From Croceibacterium_B sp963811255 (GTDB taxonomy: Bacteria; Pseudomonadota; Alphaproteobacteria; Sphingomonadales; Sphingomonadaceae): a stretch of DNA of 64,000 nt. Within the stretch, counting starts at the first letter, position 1, and every line of letters begins with the position of its first letter. This document shows positions 63,510-64,000 of this stretch, piece by piece. The position numbers and the translations under genes are program-made. Below the pieces are notes generated by a model. It saw only the letters and a program-made list of their open reading frames with translations. It was not told the DNA's origin and made no database searches. The stretch lies in NCBI GenBank assembly GCA_963811255.1, contig CAWEQI010000003.1, positions 682,001-746,000 of the forward strand, read 5' to 3'.

Positions 63510-63674
63510 ATCCTCCCCCGGAGGGGGAAGGGGGTCATCCGAAGGATGGTCAAGGGACCTCGCGGTTCGCGATGTTGTTCAAGGCGGAGAGCCCCCTCCG
63601 TCAGCCCGGAGTTTATCCTGGGCGACGCCGCAGGCGGTGTCGAAGGGGGCTGCCACCTCCCCCCCGGGGAGGAT
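63510..63674. repeat. Composite family A repeat
   Basis: The outer palindromic blocks of family A (TCCTCCCCCGG at the left and CCCCGGGGAGGAT at the right, plus AGCCCCCTCCGTCAGCC) are present with about 100 bases of other sequence interposed, including CGACGCCGCAGGCGGTGTCG. It fills the 215-base gap between the DUF418 gene and purL. No gene is seen. Confidence 0.55.
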
Positions 63675-63676
63675 TT

Positions 63677-64000
63677 TTACGTCTCCATCCACTCGTGGAA
63701 GAAGCTCTCGTGCGCGGCGCGCAGATCGGCGAGGGGGACGCCGAACAGGCTGTCGCCGCCGACGGTGCCGATCCGCCGTAGGCCCGACGAAGCGGTGTCG
63801 GCGTCGCGGGTGCCTCTGGCGATCTGTCGCTGGAAGGCGTCCACGTCGGGCACGGTGACGACATAGCGCCCTTGATCCTCGCCGAACCACCATTGCGCCT
63901 GACTGTAGCCTTCGTGACCGACCGTCTCGGCCCCGAAGCCGCCCGCCAGCGCCATTTCCGCCAGCGCGACCGCCAAGCCGCCGTCGGAGATATCGTGAAC
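63677..64000 (-). CDS. purL: Phosphoribosylformylglycinamidine synthase II, C-terminal part (truncated by window)
   Basis: The last 107 residues of a protein that runs off the right edge. VHDISDGGLAVALAEMALAGG at the edge is the AIR-synthase-related C-terminal motif of PurL, and GVPLADLRAAHESFFHEWMET is a typical end. PurL performs the fourth step of purine synthesis with PurQ and PurS in alphaproteobacteria. The 5' part is outside the window. Confidence 0.9.
   Translation of the reverse strand, partial: VHDISDGGLAVALAEMALAGGFGAETVGHEGYSQAQWWFGEDQGRYVVTVPDVDAFQRQIARGTRDADTASSGLRRIGTVGGDSLFGVPLADLRAAHESFFHEWMET

Overview
The window is GC-rich, densely coded DNA from an alphaproteobacterium, most probably a sphingomonad (order Sphingomonadales). 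The grounds are gene content and order (divergent rnd/aspS, recA then alaS, gltA-gltX-comEC-lexA-moeA-moaC-trpC, ilvB-ilvN-ilvC, trpF-trpB-trpA-accD-folC), a CpdR-type regulator, SapC and TonB-dependent receptors, eukaryotic-type isocitrate dehydrogenase, and LexA boxes of the alphaproteobacterial form GTTC-N7-GTTC. It is chromosomal. I see no plasmid, prophage, IS element or CRISPR array.

Layout. 1-9.7 kb: a ZnuD-like TonB receptor, rnd/aspS, then a TetR regulator divergent from a second TonB receptor and an alpha/beta hydrolase (a probable uptake unit, with an inverted-repeat operator in the shared promoter). 9.7-18 kb: recA with an SOS box, a methyltransferase, alaS, a CPA2 antiporter and icd. 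18-21 kb: a three-gene type III polyketide synthase, methyltransferase and flavoprotein operon, then tRNA-Val(GAC). 21-27 kb: cpdR, N-formylglutamate amidohydrolase, a candidate structured sRNA, sapC, a D-2-hydroxyacid dehydrogenase-like flavoprotein, a secreted protein and a decayed gene with a terminase-small-subunit-like helix-turn-helix. 27-35.5 kb: DEAD-box helicase, fatty acid hydroxylase, uvrD with its own LexA box, rsmD/rluB, an AmpG-like transporter and a PilZ protein. 35.5-40.7 kb: a minus-strand trpF-trpB-(63-aa membrane protein)-trpA-accD-folC operon joined by 4-base stop/start overlaps.

40.7-47.3 kb is the most unusual region. An 850-residue membrane-anchored coiled-coil protein is divergent from four tightly spaced genes: an Hpt-like protein whose phospho-acceptor His is Met, a degenerate nucleotidyltransferase-like membrane protein, a helical protein, and a histidine kinase-like protein with an intact ATP-binding domain but Pro at the phospho-acceptor position. 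It looks like a phosphorelay-derived module that has lost its chemistry but kept its folds.

47.3-64 kb: gltA, gltX, comEC (interrupted by an in-frame stop), lexA, moeA, moaC, trpC, a lipoprotein, ilvC, ilvN, ilvB, miaA, serB, a DUF418 protein and the 3' end of purL.

Two themes cut across the window. First, several genes carry single-base frameshifts or a nonsense codon (the second TonB receptor, moeA, trpC, comEC and the decayed gene at 26 kb). Because trpC and moeA are core genes, sequence error must be excluded before any is called a pseudogene. Second, at least four families of short inverted repeats sit between genes, and one is translated into the C-terminal tail of RluB. Two very small hydrophilic genes share a promoter layout resembling the alphaproteobacterial general stress (EcfG) consensus.
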